DNA of 6,722 nucleotides from Gemmatimonadota bacterium (GTDB taxonomy: Bacteria > Gemmatimonadota > Gemmatimonadetes > Gemmatimonadales > GWC2-71-9). Below are positions 1 to 4,870 of the stretch, in pieces. A program made the translations under genes and the position numbers. A model generated the notes under the pieces. That model saw nothing but the letters and a program-made list of their open reading frames with translations. It was not told the origin of the DNA and did not search any database. The DNA is taken from NCBI GenBank assembly GCA_024640185.1, contig JAHEFN010000136.1, positions 1 to 6,722 of the forward strand. The letters are read 5' to 3'. Within the stretch, counting starts at the first letter, position 1, and the number at the start of each line of letters is the position of its first letter.

Positions 1-260
1 GCATCCCCTCCCGACGCGATCGCCGCGAGATGGATGACGGCATCGCACTCCACTCGTGCGAGGCGGGCGAGAGCCTGTTCGTCGAGCAGGTCCGCGTGGA
101 CGACCTCGACGCGGACCGACTCCTCAGCCGAGAGCCAGTCCGCCGGATCCGCACCGCCTGGGACGATGCCGGCCACCACCTCCCGACCCGCGGCCAGGGC
201 GGCGCGGACCAAGTGCCTGCCGACGAAGCCATCGGCCCCCGTCACCAGCAGTCGGCTCAT
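1..260 (-). CDS. NAD(P)-dependent sugar-nucleotide epimerase/reductase, probably GDP-6-deoxy-4-keto-mannose reductase (partial)
   Basis: This is the first 86 codons of a short-chain dehydrogenase of the NAD-dependent epimerase family; the gene runs off the left edge. The product starts MSRLLVTGADGFVGRHLV, with the Rossmann GxxGxxG loop at residues 8-14. An acidic stretch near residues 54-56 (HADLLD) and VIHLAAIASG at about 75-84 are the usual second and fourth strands of the fold. The ATG (258-260) overlaps the gmd stop as ATGA, so the two are very probably co-translated. Known context: Gmd makes GDP-4-keto-6-deoxy-D-mannose, and an adjacent Rmd-type reductase converts it to GDP-D-rhamnose. 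The sequence lacks the N-terminal signature usual in GDP-L-fucose synthase, which favours Rmd. The catalytic YxxxK lies outside the window, so reductase versus epimerase is inferred from the neighbour. Confidence 0.8.
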   Translation of the reverse strand, partial: MSRLLVTGADGFVGRHLVRAALAAGREVVAGIVPGGADPADWLSAEESVRVEVVHADLLDEQALARLARVECDAVIHLAAIASGGD

Positions 261-1219
261 CCGGGGCCAAGTCGCTCGAGATCGGCGTCGACCATCATCT
301 GGACCAACTCCTCGAAGGTGGTCCGTGGCGCCCAGCCGAGGTCCGCCTTCGCCCGCGATGGGTCGGCGAGGAGCAGGTCGACCTCGGCGGGTCGGTAGAA
401 CTTGGGATCCTGCACCACGTACTTGGTCCAGTCGAGTCCCACCCGCTCGAAGGCGATGCGCACCAGGTCACCGACGCTGTGGGTGACCCCTGAGCCGATC
501 ACATAATCCCGTGGTGCGTCCTGCTGGAGCATCCGCCACATCGCATCGACGTAGTCACCGGCGTACCCCCAGTCCCGCTGGGCCTCGAGATTGCCGAGAC
601 GCAGCTCCGTCGCCATCCCGCGGGCGATGCGCGCCACGCCGTCGGTCACCTTCCGGGTCACGAACTCCATCCCCCGCCGTGGGGACTCGTGATTGAAGAG
701 AATGCCGCTGACGGCGTGGAGGCCGTAGGACTCGCGATAGTTGACCGTGATCCAGTGCGCGTAGAGCTTGGCCACGCCGTAGGGGGACCGCGGATAGAAC
801 GGGGTGTCCTCGTTCTGCGGGGTCTCGGTCACCTTGCCGAACATCTCCGAGCTCGAGGCCTGATAGAACCGGGCCGTCGGGCAGGCGAGTCGGACCGCCT
901 CCAGGATCCGGGTCACACCGAGGGCGGTGAACTCCCCGGTGAGGACCGGCTGGGTGAACGACGTCGGCACGAAGGACTGTGCCGCGAGGTTGTACACCTC
1001 GTCCGGCTGGACATCCTGGAGCACGGTCGTCAGGGAGTGCTGGTCGAGGAGGTCGGCAGCCTCGATCCGGACCCGGGGGATCAGGTGGTCGATCCGCTCG
1101 TAGGAGTGGTGCGAGGTCCGCCGGACGACCCCGATGACCTCGTACCCCTTTTCGAGGAGGAACTCGGCGAGATAGGAGCCGTCCTGGCCAGTGATTCCGG
1201 TGATGAGGGCGCGTGGCAC
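257..1219 (-). CDS. gmd: GDP-mannose 4,6-dehydratase
   Basis: Converts GDP-D-mannose to GDP-4-keto-6-deoxy-D-mannose, the cytoplasmic precursor of GDP-D-rhamnose, GDP-L-fucose and related sugars used in surface polysaccharides. The 320-residue protein is a full-length short-form Gmd. The NADP-binding GITGQDG loop is at residues 8-14, and VVRRTS at 31-36 follows the second strand. NLAAQSFVPTSF (77-88) and ASSSEMFG (121-128) are characteristic; in the latter Ser123 and Glu125 occupy the catalytic Thr/Ser and Glu positions. YGVAK (Tyr147, Lys151) is the catalytic YxxxK, and FNHESPRRG (175-183) and RDWGYAGDYVDAMW (215-228) are also family hallmarks. The start is GTG at 1217-1219, chosen because the protein aligns from its first Rossmann strand and GGAG (1228-1231) lies 8 nt upstream. 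The stop overlaps the next gene's ATG. It is divergent from rpmB across 134 nt; I see no convincing gmd promoter there. Confidence 0.96.
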   Translation of the reverse strand: MPRALITGITGQDGSYLAEFLLEKGYEVIGVVRRTSHHSYERIDHLIPRVRIEAADLLDQHSLTTVLQDVQPDEVYNLAAQSFVPTSFTQPVLTGEFTALGVTRILEAVRLACPTARFYQASSSEMFGKVTETPQNEDTPFYPRSPYGVAKLYAHWITVNYRESYGLHAVSGILFNHESPRRGMEFVTRKVTDGVARIARGMATELRLGNLEAQRDWGYAGDYVDAMWRMLQQDAPRDYVIGSGVTHSVGDLVRIAFERVGLDWTKYVVQDPKFYRPAEVDLLLADPSRAKADLGWAPRTTFEELVQMMVDADLERLGPG

Positions 1220-1225
1220 CTTCAG

Positions 1226-1231
1226 CTCTCC
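1226..1231 (-). promoter_or_regulatory. Ribosome binding site of gmd
   Basis: GGAGAG on the minus strand; its GGAG core is 8 nt upstream of the GTG start of gmd. It supports the GTG at 1217-1219 as the true start, since no ATG lies close by in frame. Confidence 0.7.
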
Positions 1232-1255
1232 GTGGTGGGGGCGGTAGATCGGGCC

Positions 1256-1269
1256 GGGGGGATCCCCCC
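1256..1269. repeat. Perfect 14-bp palindrome in the gmd leader
   Basis: Six G, AT, six C form a perfect palindrome between gmd and the rpmB promoter, 37 nt upstream of the gmd start codon. It could be an operator half-site pair or the stem of a tight hairpin with a GATC loop in the gmd leader RNA. It could also be compositional chance in GC-rich DNA. No function is shown by the sequence. Confidence 0.45.
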
Positions 1270-1287
1270 TGAGGCCAAGGGAAGATA

Positions 1288-1316
1288 TTGCGACAGCCGG
1301 GGCCGTGGGCTATCTT
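1288..1316 (+). promoter_or_regulatory. sigma70-type promoter of rpmB
   Basis: A -35 box TTGCGA (1288-1293, 4/6 to consensus) and a -10 box TATCTT (1311-1316, 4/6) are separated by exactly 17 bp. Transcription would start near 1323, giving a leader of about 30 nt before the rpmB ATG. The same pattern, TTGCGT-N17-TATCAT, precedes rpmJ at 4717-4745, which strengthens both calls. Confidence 0.6.
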
Positions 1317-1327
1317 TGTCGGCTGTC
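1292..1327. repeat. Inverted repeat spanning the rpmB promoter
   Basis: GACAGCCG (1292-1299) is repeated inverted as CGGCTGTC (1320-1327), 8 bp perfect, with 20 nt between the arms. One arm touches the -35 box and the other covers the predicted transcription start, so the dyad brackets the -10 box. The position suits a repressor or regulator site acting on rpmB and possibly on divergent gmd. The arms are short and the 28-bp centre spacing is not a whole number of helical turns. Confidence 0.4.
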
Positions 1328-1353
1328 ACGAAACCTGTAGCTTGGAGTACGAA

Positions 1354-1563
1354 ATGGCACGCGTCTGCACAGTCTGCGGCAAGGGGCCGACCACCGGCAA
1401 CCACGTCAGCCATGCCAACAATCGCAAGAAGCGTCGCTGGTTCCCGAATCTCCAGACCGTGCGCGTTCTGGTCGATGCGGCACCCCGCCGGGTGCAGGTC
1501 TGCACCCAGTGCCTGCGAAGCGGCAAGGTCGTCAAGGCAACCAAGGTGGCCGCCTCCGCCTGA
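1354..1563 (+). CDS. rpmB: 50S ribosomal protein L28, zinc-ribbon form
   Basis: A 69-residue component of the large ribosomal subunit that binds 23S rRNA. CTVCGKGP at residues 5-12, GNHVSHANNRKKRRWFPNLQ at about 15-34 and the C-terminal VCTQCLRSGKVVKA are typical of bacterial L28. Two CxxC pairs (Cys5/Cys8 and Cys50/Cys53) make this the C+ form expected to hold one structural zinc; E. coli L28 lacks them. The ATG at 1354 is chosen over an upstream in-frame start at 1288 because GGAG (1344-1347) sits 6 nt before it and family proteins begin here. The upstream start also lies in the -35 box of the predicted promoter. rpmB is a single-gene transcription unit with its own promoter and terminator, convergent with the alpha operon and divergent from gmd. 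In many bacteria it is paired with rpmG, which is absent here. Confidence 0.97.
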   Translation: MARVCTVCGKGPTTGNHVSHANNRKKRRWFPNLQTVRVLVDAAPRRVQVCTQCLRSGKVVKATKVAASA

Positions 1564-1593
1564 GCCGGTGGCGGCGCGACACGATTGATGGAC

Positions 1594-1625
1594 GGGTGGC
1601 CTCCCTCGGGAGCGCCACCCTTTTT
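1594..1625 (+). terminator. Intrinsic terminator of rpmB
   Basis: GGGTGGC (1594-1600) pairs with GCCACCC (1614-1620). An inner CTCC/GGAG stem closes a CTCG tetraloop, leaving one unpaired C, and five T follow directly (1621-1625). It lies 30 nt after the rpmB stop. An outer CGACAC/GTGTCG pair (1577-1582 and 1626-1631) could extend the fold across the T run. Confidence 0.92.
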
Positions 1626-1656
1626 GTGTCGGTGAAGCCATGGGGTACAAAAAGGG
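1618..1656. repeat. Inverted repeat linking two convergent terminators
   Basis: The 10-bp segment CCCTTTTTGT (1618-1627), covering the end of the rpmB terminator stem and its T tract, is repeated inverted as ACAAAAAGGG (1647-1656), which covers the T tract of the opposing rplQ terminator. The spacer is 19 nt. The match partly follows from two intrinsic terminators facing each other, but the extra GT/AC and CCC/GGG positions make it exact over 10 bp. Confidence 0.6.
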
Positions 1657-1673
1657 GGACCCGAGGGTCCCCT
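1649..1673 (-). terminator. Intrinsic terminator of the alpha operon (after rplQ)
   Basis: Read on the minus strand, GGGGACC (1672-1666) and GGTCCCC (1661-1655) form a 7-bp stem with a CTCG loop, followed by C and five T (1653-1649). The stem begins 34 nt after the rplQ stop. It faces the rpmB terminator with 23 nt between the two T tracts, so the two transcription units are insulated from each other. Confidence 0.92.
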
Positions 1674-1706
1674 TCCGTCCAGCCACGGCTCCCTCGCCTC
1701 GCCGCG

Positions 1707-2063
1707 TCACTCGGCGAGCAGCTCGATCCGGGCCATCTCGGCCCCATCACCAGGGCGATGCCCCAGCTTCAGGATGCGGATGTACCCCCCTGGACGGGTG
1801 GCGAACCGGGGGCCGATCTCCTTGAACAGCTTGCTGAGGATCTCGCGGCTCTTGATCTTCCGCTCCACCCGCCGCAGGGCGTGCAGGTCACCACGACGGG
1901 CCAGGGTGATCAGCTTCTCGGCGTACGGCCGGAGCTCCTTCGCCTTGGCGACGGTGGTGTTGATTCCCTCGTGCTCGAAGAGCGAGGTTGCCATGTTGCG
2001 CATCAGCGCCCGCTTGTGGGCCGCGGTCCGCGACAGCTGCCGCCCCTTGACTCGATGCCGCAT
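1707..2063 (-). CDS. rplQ: 50S ribosomal protein L17
   Basis: Large-subunit protein near the exit of the polypeptide tunnel. The 118-residue product begins MRHRVKGRQLSRTAAHKRAL and continues LMRNMATSLFEHEGINTTVAKAKELRPYAEKLIT over about residues 20-53. These are the conserved N-terminal rRNA-binding part and core helices of L17. It ends in the compact PGGYIRILKLGHRPGDGAEMARIEL segment (about 91-115). Length fits the short bacterial form (E. coli 127). It is the last gene of the alpha operon, starting 3 nt after the rpoA stop with a purine-rich GAGGAAGG inside the rpoA end serving as ribosome binding site. An intrinsic terminator follows. Confidence 0.98.
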   Translation of the reverse strand: MRHRVKGRQLSRTAAHKRALMRNMATSLFEHEGINTTVAKAKELRPYAEKLITLARRGDLHALRRVERKIKSREILSKLFKEIGPRFATRPGGYIRILKLGHRPGDGAEMARIELLAE

Positions 2064-2066
2064 CGA

Positions 2067-3122
2067 TCAGCCTTCCTCTTCCGCACCGGCACCGGCCATC
2101 GGCGCGGTGCCCTCGTTCACGATCCGGAGGTCGCCATCGACCTCCTCGAACTCCATCCCGAAGTTGAGCCCCTCGCGCTGCAGCAACTCGGCAATCTCCT
2201 GCAGCGCCTTGTCGCCGACATTCTTGACCTTGAGGAGGTCGTCACCATTGAACTCGACGAGATCCTGGAGGGTCCGAATGCTGGAGTTCTTCAGCGAATT
2301 CAACGAACGCACCGACAGCCCGAGATCATCGATCGGCTGCGCCAGGCGGGCCTTGAGTCCGGAGGGCGCCGCGGGAGCGATCGCCATCGGCTCGGGGTCG
2401 GCCACCTGCTTCACCACGCCAAAGTCCACGAAGGACCGGAAGTGCTCCATCGCGAGGGCGGCAGCATAGGCGATGCCATCCTCGGGTGTGATCGTGCCAT
2501 CGGTCTCGACAGAGACGGCGAGGCGATCGTAGTCGGTCCGCTGACCGACACGGGTCTCACTGACGGTGAAGTTGGCGCGGCGCACCGGATTGTAGATCGC
2601 GTCGATGCGCACGAGATCGATCGGGTATGACCGATCCATCGGATGCATCTCGCTCTCGACGTAGCCGCGACCCTTGTTGACGTAGAGCTCGCAGGAGATC
2701 TCCCGGTCATCCTGCACCGTGAAGAGCAGTTGTTCCGGGTTGTTCACGGTCACGTGGCCCGTCAGCTGGATGTCACCAGCCAGCACCGGCCCCGGTCCCT
2801 GCTTGCTGATGGTCAGCACGGTCTCATCGATCTCGTCATCGAGCACCAGCGTCAGCGCCTTGAGGCGCTGGATGATCTGGTGCACATCCTCCAGCACTCC
2901 CGGGATGGTCTGGTGCTGATGCACCACACCCTCGAGCCGGAAGCCCCAGACGGCGCTGCCCTGCAGCGACGAGAGCAGGACCCGCCGCAACGCGTTGCCC
3001 AAGGTGTGACCGAAGCCACGCTCGAGCGGCTGCAGGACGAATTCGGCGATATTGGGATTGTCCTCAAGCTTGGTCATTTCGACCACATGCGGACGGACCA
3101 TCCCGGTCAGATCAATGCCCAT
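2067..3122 (-). CDS. rpoA: DNA-directed RNA polymerase subunit alpha
   Basis: The alpha subunit dimerises to nucleate RNA polymerase assembly, and its C-terminal domain contacts UP elements and activators. The 351-residue protein shows the N-terminal domain (about 10-237) with FGHTLGNALRRVLLSSLQG (37-55), the dimerisation and beta/beta' docking core. NKGRGYVESE (149-158) and MEHFRSFVDF (225-234) are also conserved. A linker rich in Ala and Pro (about 238-258) leads to the C-terminal domain (about 262-325). There VRSLNSLKNSSI places Arg272 at the position of E. coli Arg265, the UP-element contact, and VKNVGDKALQEI (299-310) is the helix-hairpin-helix. Past GLNFGMEF the chain adds about 25 residues, ending in an Ala/Gly and acidic tail, which explains the length over E. 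coli's 329. The ATG lies 14 nt after the rpsD stop, behind GAGGGAG. Confidence 0.98.
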   Translation of the reverse strand: MGIDLTGMVRPHVVEMTKLEDNPNIAEFVLQPLERGFGHTLGNALRRVLLSSLQGSAVWGFRLEGVVHQHQTIPGVLEDVHQIIQRLKALTLVLDDEIDETVLTISKQGPGPVLAGDIQLTGHVTVNNPEQLLFTVQDDREISCELYVNKGRGYVESEMHPMDRSYPIDLVRIDAIYNPVRRANFTVSETRVGQRTDYDRLAVSVETDGTITPEDGIAYAAALAMEHFRSFVDFGVVKQVADPEPMAIAPAAPSGLKARLAQPIDDLGLSVRSLNSLKNSSIRTLQDLVEFNGDDLLKVKNVGDKALQEIAELLQREGLNFGMEFEEVDGDLRIVNEGTAPMAGAGAEEEG

Positions 3123-3136
3123 CGACTCCCTCGTGG

Positions 3137-3772
3137 TTACTTCGAGTACAGCTCGACGATCAGCTGTTCCTGGGCGTTCACCGGAATCCCGTCACGCGTC
3201 GGCAATTCCATCAGCCGGCCCGCGGCGTTGTCGGTGTCGATCGACAGCCAGGCCACCGGCGCACCGCGCGAGGCCTGCTCGATCGAGGCAAGAACGACGA
3301 CCATCTCGCGATCGGCAGGTGCCACCCGGACTTCCATCCCGGGGACGACCTTGTAGGACGGAATGTCCACCCGCTTGCCATTCACCTCGACGTGGCCATG
3401 GCATACCAGCTGCCGCGCGGCACGTCGCGAGGCGGCGAAGCCCATCCGGTACACGATGTTGTCCAGCCGGGTCTCGAGCGCCACCAACAGGTTGGTGCCC
3501 TTCATCCCGGGGAGGGTCGAGGCCTTCACGTAGGTGTTGCGGAACTGGCTCTCGGTCAGCCCGTACATCCGCTTGACCTTCTGCTTTTCACGGAGCTGCT
3601 TGGCATACTCCGACATCTTGCGACCGCGTCCCGAGTTCTGGCCATGCTGGCCGGACGGATAGGGCCGCCGCTCGATGCCGCACTTCTCGGTGAGGCAGCG
3701 GGTGCCCTTCAGGAACAGCTTGGTGCCCTCGCGCCGACAGAGGCGGCAGGCCGGACCGGTGTATCTCGACAT
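3137..3772 (-). CDS. rpsD: 30S ribosomal protein S4, zinc-binding form
   Basis: Primary 16S rRNA-binding protein of the small-subunit body; in enterobacteria it is also the translational repressor of the alpha operon. The 211-residue product starts MSRYTGPACRLCRREG. Cys9, Cys12, Cys26 and Cys31 form the zinc site of the C+ S4 class, absent in E. coli S4. YPSGQHGQ (38-45) and the KQLREKQKVKRMYGLTESQF segment (about 58-77) are conserved. The S4 RNA-binding fold spans about 98-160, with LETRLDNIVYRMGFAASRRAARQLV and HGHVEVNGKRVDIPSY. The C-terminus (EQLIVELYSK) is typical. The ATG at 3772 is 3 nt after the rpsK stop, and the preceding bases give no strong Shine-Dalgarno, so translation probably depends on coupling to rpsK. 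Confidence 0.98.
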   Translation of the reverse strand: MSRYTGPACRLCRREGTKLFLKGTRCLTEKCGIERRPYPSGQHGQNSGRGRKMSEYAKQLREKQKVKRMYGLTESQFRNTYVKASTLPGMKGTNLLVALETRLDNIVYRMGFAASRRAARQLVCHGHVEVNGKRVDIPSYKVVPGMEVRVAPADREMVVVLASIEQASRGAPVAWLSIDTDNAAGRLMELPTRDGIPVNAQEQLIVELYSK

Positions 3773-3775
3773 GGC

Positions 3776-4174
3776 TCAGACCCGCCGCTTCTTGGGAGGA
3801 CGGCACCCATTGTGGGGGATCGGCGTCACATCGCGGATCGATGCCACCTTGAGCCCGGCGGATGCCAAGGCCTGGATCGCCGACTCGCGACCGCTGCCCG
3901 GGCCCTGCACGCGGACATGCACGCGGCGCATGCCGAGGCTCATCGCCTCGCGCGCGGCGGCTTCGCTTGCCACCGTGGCGGCGAACGGCGTGGACTTCTT
4001 CGATCCCTTGAAGCCCGCCTTCCCGGCGGTCCCCCAGGTGACCGTGTTGCCACGCATGTCGGTGATCGTGATCAAGACGTTGTTGAAGGTCGCGGAGATG
4101 TGCACCATCCCCTCGGCTTCCACCGTCTTCTTCGAGCGCTTGCCGCCAGTCCGGCCAGTCGTAGGTGCTGTCAT
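3776..4174 (-). CDS. rpsK: 30S ribosomal protein S11
   Basis: Small-subunit platform protein that contacts 16S rRNA near the mRNA exit and the E site. The 132-residue product (family about 128-130) has a basic, low-complexity N-terminus (1-19). The conserved core follows: HISATFNNVLITITD (25-39), TWGTAGKAGFKGSKKSTPFAA (46-66), and GPGSGRESAI (91-100). The near-invariant C-terminal tail is PHNGCRPPKKRRV (120-132). It starts 3 nt after the rpsM stop; the end of rpsM (AAGAAG) supplies a purine-rich stretch upstream of the ATG. The next gene, rpsD, begins 3 nt after its stop. Confidence 0.98.
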   Translation of the reverse strand: MTAPTTGRTGGKRSKKTVEAEGMVHISATFNNVLITITDMRGNTVTWGTAGKAGFKGSKKSTPFAATVASEAAAREAMSLGMRRVHVRVQGPGSGRESAIQALASAGLKVASIRDVTPIPHNGCRPPKKRRV

Positions 4175-4177
4175 CGG

Positions 4178-4558
4178 TTACTTCTTCGTCGCCTTCTTCT
4201 TGCCGGCGATGGCCCGACGGGGGCCCTTCTTCGTCCGGGCGTTGGTATGGGTCCGCTGACCGCGGACCGGCAGGCCCCGGCGGTGACGCGTCCCGCGGTA
4301 GCTGCCGATGTCCATCAGCCGCTTGACGTTCATGGCCACTTCGGTGCGAAGGGCGCCCTCGGTCTTCACGAGGCGCTCGATCACCTGACGCAGCCGTCCG
4401 ACTTCGACGTCGGTCAAGTCCCGGACTCGGGTCACCGGGGAAATCCCGGTCTCCTCGAGCAACCGGTCGCTGATCGCGCGACCGATGCCGAAGATGTAGG
4501 TCAGCCCAATCCCAACGCGCTTGTCGCGTGGAAGGTCGACACCTGCGATACGCGCCAT
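4178..4558 (-). CDS. rpsM: 30S ribosomal protein S13
   Basis: Small-subunit head protein contacting P-site tRNA and forming bridges to the large subunit. The 126-residue product begins MARIAGVDLPRDKRVGIGLTYIFGIGR, the N-terminal signature with the helix-two-turn-helix region (about 14-50). It ends in the tRNA-contacting basic tail with GSYRGTRHRRGLPVRGQRTH (85-104) and NARTKKGPRRAIAGKKK. Length matches the family (E. coli 118, others 121-126). The ATG is only 2 nt after the rpmJ stop, so expression follows rpmJ. In E. coli the S4 autoregulatory pseudoknot covers the rpsM start; here rpmJ comes first and I cannot identify that structure. Confidence 0.98.
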   Translation of the reverse strand: MARIAGVDLPRDKRVGIGLTYIFGIGRAISDRLLEETGISPVTRVRDLTDVEVGRLRQVIERLVKTEGALRTEVAMNVKRLMDIGSYRGTRHRRGLPVRGQRTHTNARTKKGPRRAIAGKKKATKK

Positions 4559-4560
4559 GA

Positions 4561-4677
4561 TCAGCCCTGTCGCTGCTTGTGCTTGGGATTGCGTGTGCAG
4601 ATGATGCGCGTCACACCACGACGCTTCACCACCTTGCAGTTCTCACAAATCGGCTTGACACTCGAACGGACCTTCAC
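4561..4677 (-). CDS. rpmJ: 50S ribosomal protein L36, zinc-ribbon form
   Basis: The smallest large-subunit protein, 38 residues, starting MKVRSSVKPICENCKVVKRR and ending NPKHKQRQG. Cys11, Cys14, Cys27 and His33 are the zinc ligands of the C+ L36 class, which binds 23S rRNA. The start is GTG at 4675-4677: the protein aligns with L36 from this codon, and GGAG (4685-4688) lies 7 nt upstream. A longer frame reading upstream through the promoter region has no coding character and is not used. It is the first gene of the alpha operon here. In many bacteria it follows secY/map/infA, but here pyrF is the 5' neighbour. The stop is 2 nt before rpsM. Confidence 0.95.
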   Translation of the reverse strand: MKVRSSVKPICENCKVVKRRGVTRIICTRNPKHKQRQG

Positions 4678-4683
4678 AATTCG

Positions 4684-4688
4684 TCTCC
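4684..4688 (-). promoter_or_regulatory. Ribosome binding site of rpmJ
   Basis: GGAGA on the minus strand, 6-7 nt before the GTG of rpmJ. It decides in favour of the GTG start and against any longer upstream reading of this frame. Confidence 0.75.
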
Positions 4689-4690
4689 GG

Positions 4691-4700
4691 AACCCGGGTT
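4691..4700. repeat. 10-bp palindrome just upstream of the rpmJ ribosome binding site
   Basis: AACCCGGGTT is a perfect palindrome inside the predicted 33-nt leader, ending 2 nt before the GGAG. It could fold locally or bind a regulator, but it is short and GC-rich, so chance is a fair explanation. Confidence 0.35.
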
Positions 4701-4716
4701 TTCGGGACAGCTTTGA

Positions 4717-4745
4717 ATGATACTGGAGGGAGGGCCGCCACGCAA
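4717..4745 (-). promoter_or_regulatory. sigma70-type promoter of the rpmJ-rplQ operon
   Basis: On the minus strand, a -35 box TTGCGT (4745-4740) is followed after exactly 17 bp by a -10 box TATCAT (4722-4717, 5/6 to consensus). Transcription would start near 4710, leaving a leader of about 33 nt before rpmJ. The arrangement closely matches the rpmB promoter (TTGCGA-N17-TATCTT). It lies downstream of the hairpin after pyrF, so the ribosomal operon appears to be transcribed independently of the pyr genes. Confidence 0.68.
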
Positions 4746-4796
4746 CCCACTTCCAGAGCCGATTCCACCATGGCTGCCCCCTGAGCGACCCGGCCC

Positions 4797-4832
4797 AAAA
4801 ACGGGCTGGGAGGGGGACGCACGGCCCCTCCC
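4797..4832 (-). terminator. Possible intrinsic terminator after pyrF
   Basis: On the minus strand GGGAGGGG (4832-4825) pairs with CCCCTCCC (4815-4808) around a 9-nt loop, and five T follow at 4801-4797. The 6 nt between stem and T run is longer than in a standard terminator. The T run itself lies in the loop of a second small hairpin (GCCC/GGGC). Termination here is plausible but weaker than at the two terminators near 1600-1670. Confidence 0.5.
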
Positions 4833-4852
4833 TCCCCCACGGCCGGGCCCCC
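4825..4852 (-). other. G-quadruplex-type G-tract cluster downstream of pyrF
   Basis: Read on the minus strand, tracts of 5, 5, 3 and 4 G are separated by loops of 9, 1 and 1 nt, which satisfies the usual four-tract pattern. The last tracts also form the 5' arm of the terminator-like hairpin, so the RNA could fold as either a hairpin or a quadruplex. It starts about 18 nt after the pyrF stop. Confidence 0.5.
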
Positions 4853-4870
4853 ATTCGGTAGGCCTGGCGA

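Noticed and set aside
689..1588. A 299-codon open frame on the plus strand opposite gmd and overlapping rpmB out of frame
   Set aside because: Overlaps gmd and the rpmB promoter and gene in another frame; no family resemblance.
1509..2630. A 373-codon open frame on the plus strand opposite rplQ and rpoA
   Set aside because: It crosses the end of rpmB, two convergent terminators and rplQ/rpoA antisense, with no promoter, ribosome binding site or domain.
3392..4720. A 442-codon open frame on the plus strand opposite rpsD, rpsK and rpsM
   Set aside because: It is antisense to three unmistakable ribosomal protein genes. Its translation is low-complexity Arg/Leu/Gly/His-rich with no recognisable domain. 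GC-rich third positions remove stops from this antisense frame.
4678..4870. An S4-type autoregulatory pseudoknot or riboswitch in the alpha-operon leader
   Set aside because: The predicted leader is only about 33 nt, with one small palindrome; I could not build a pseudoknot like those of E. coli or Bacillus.
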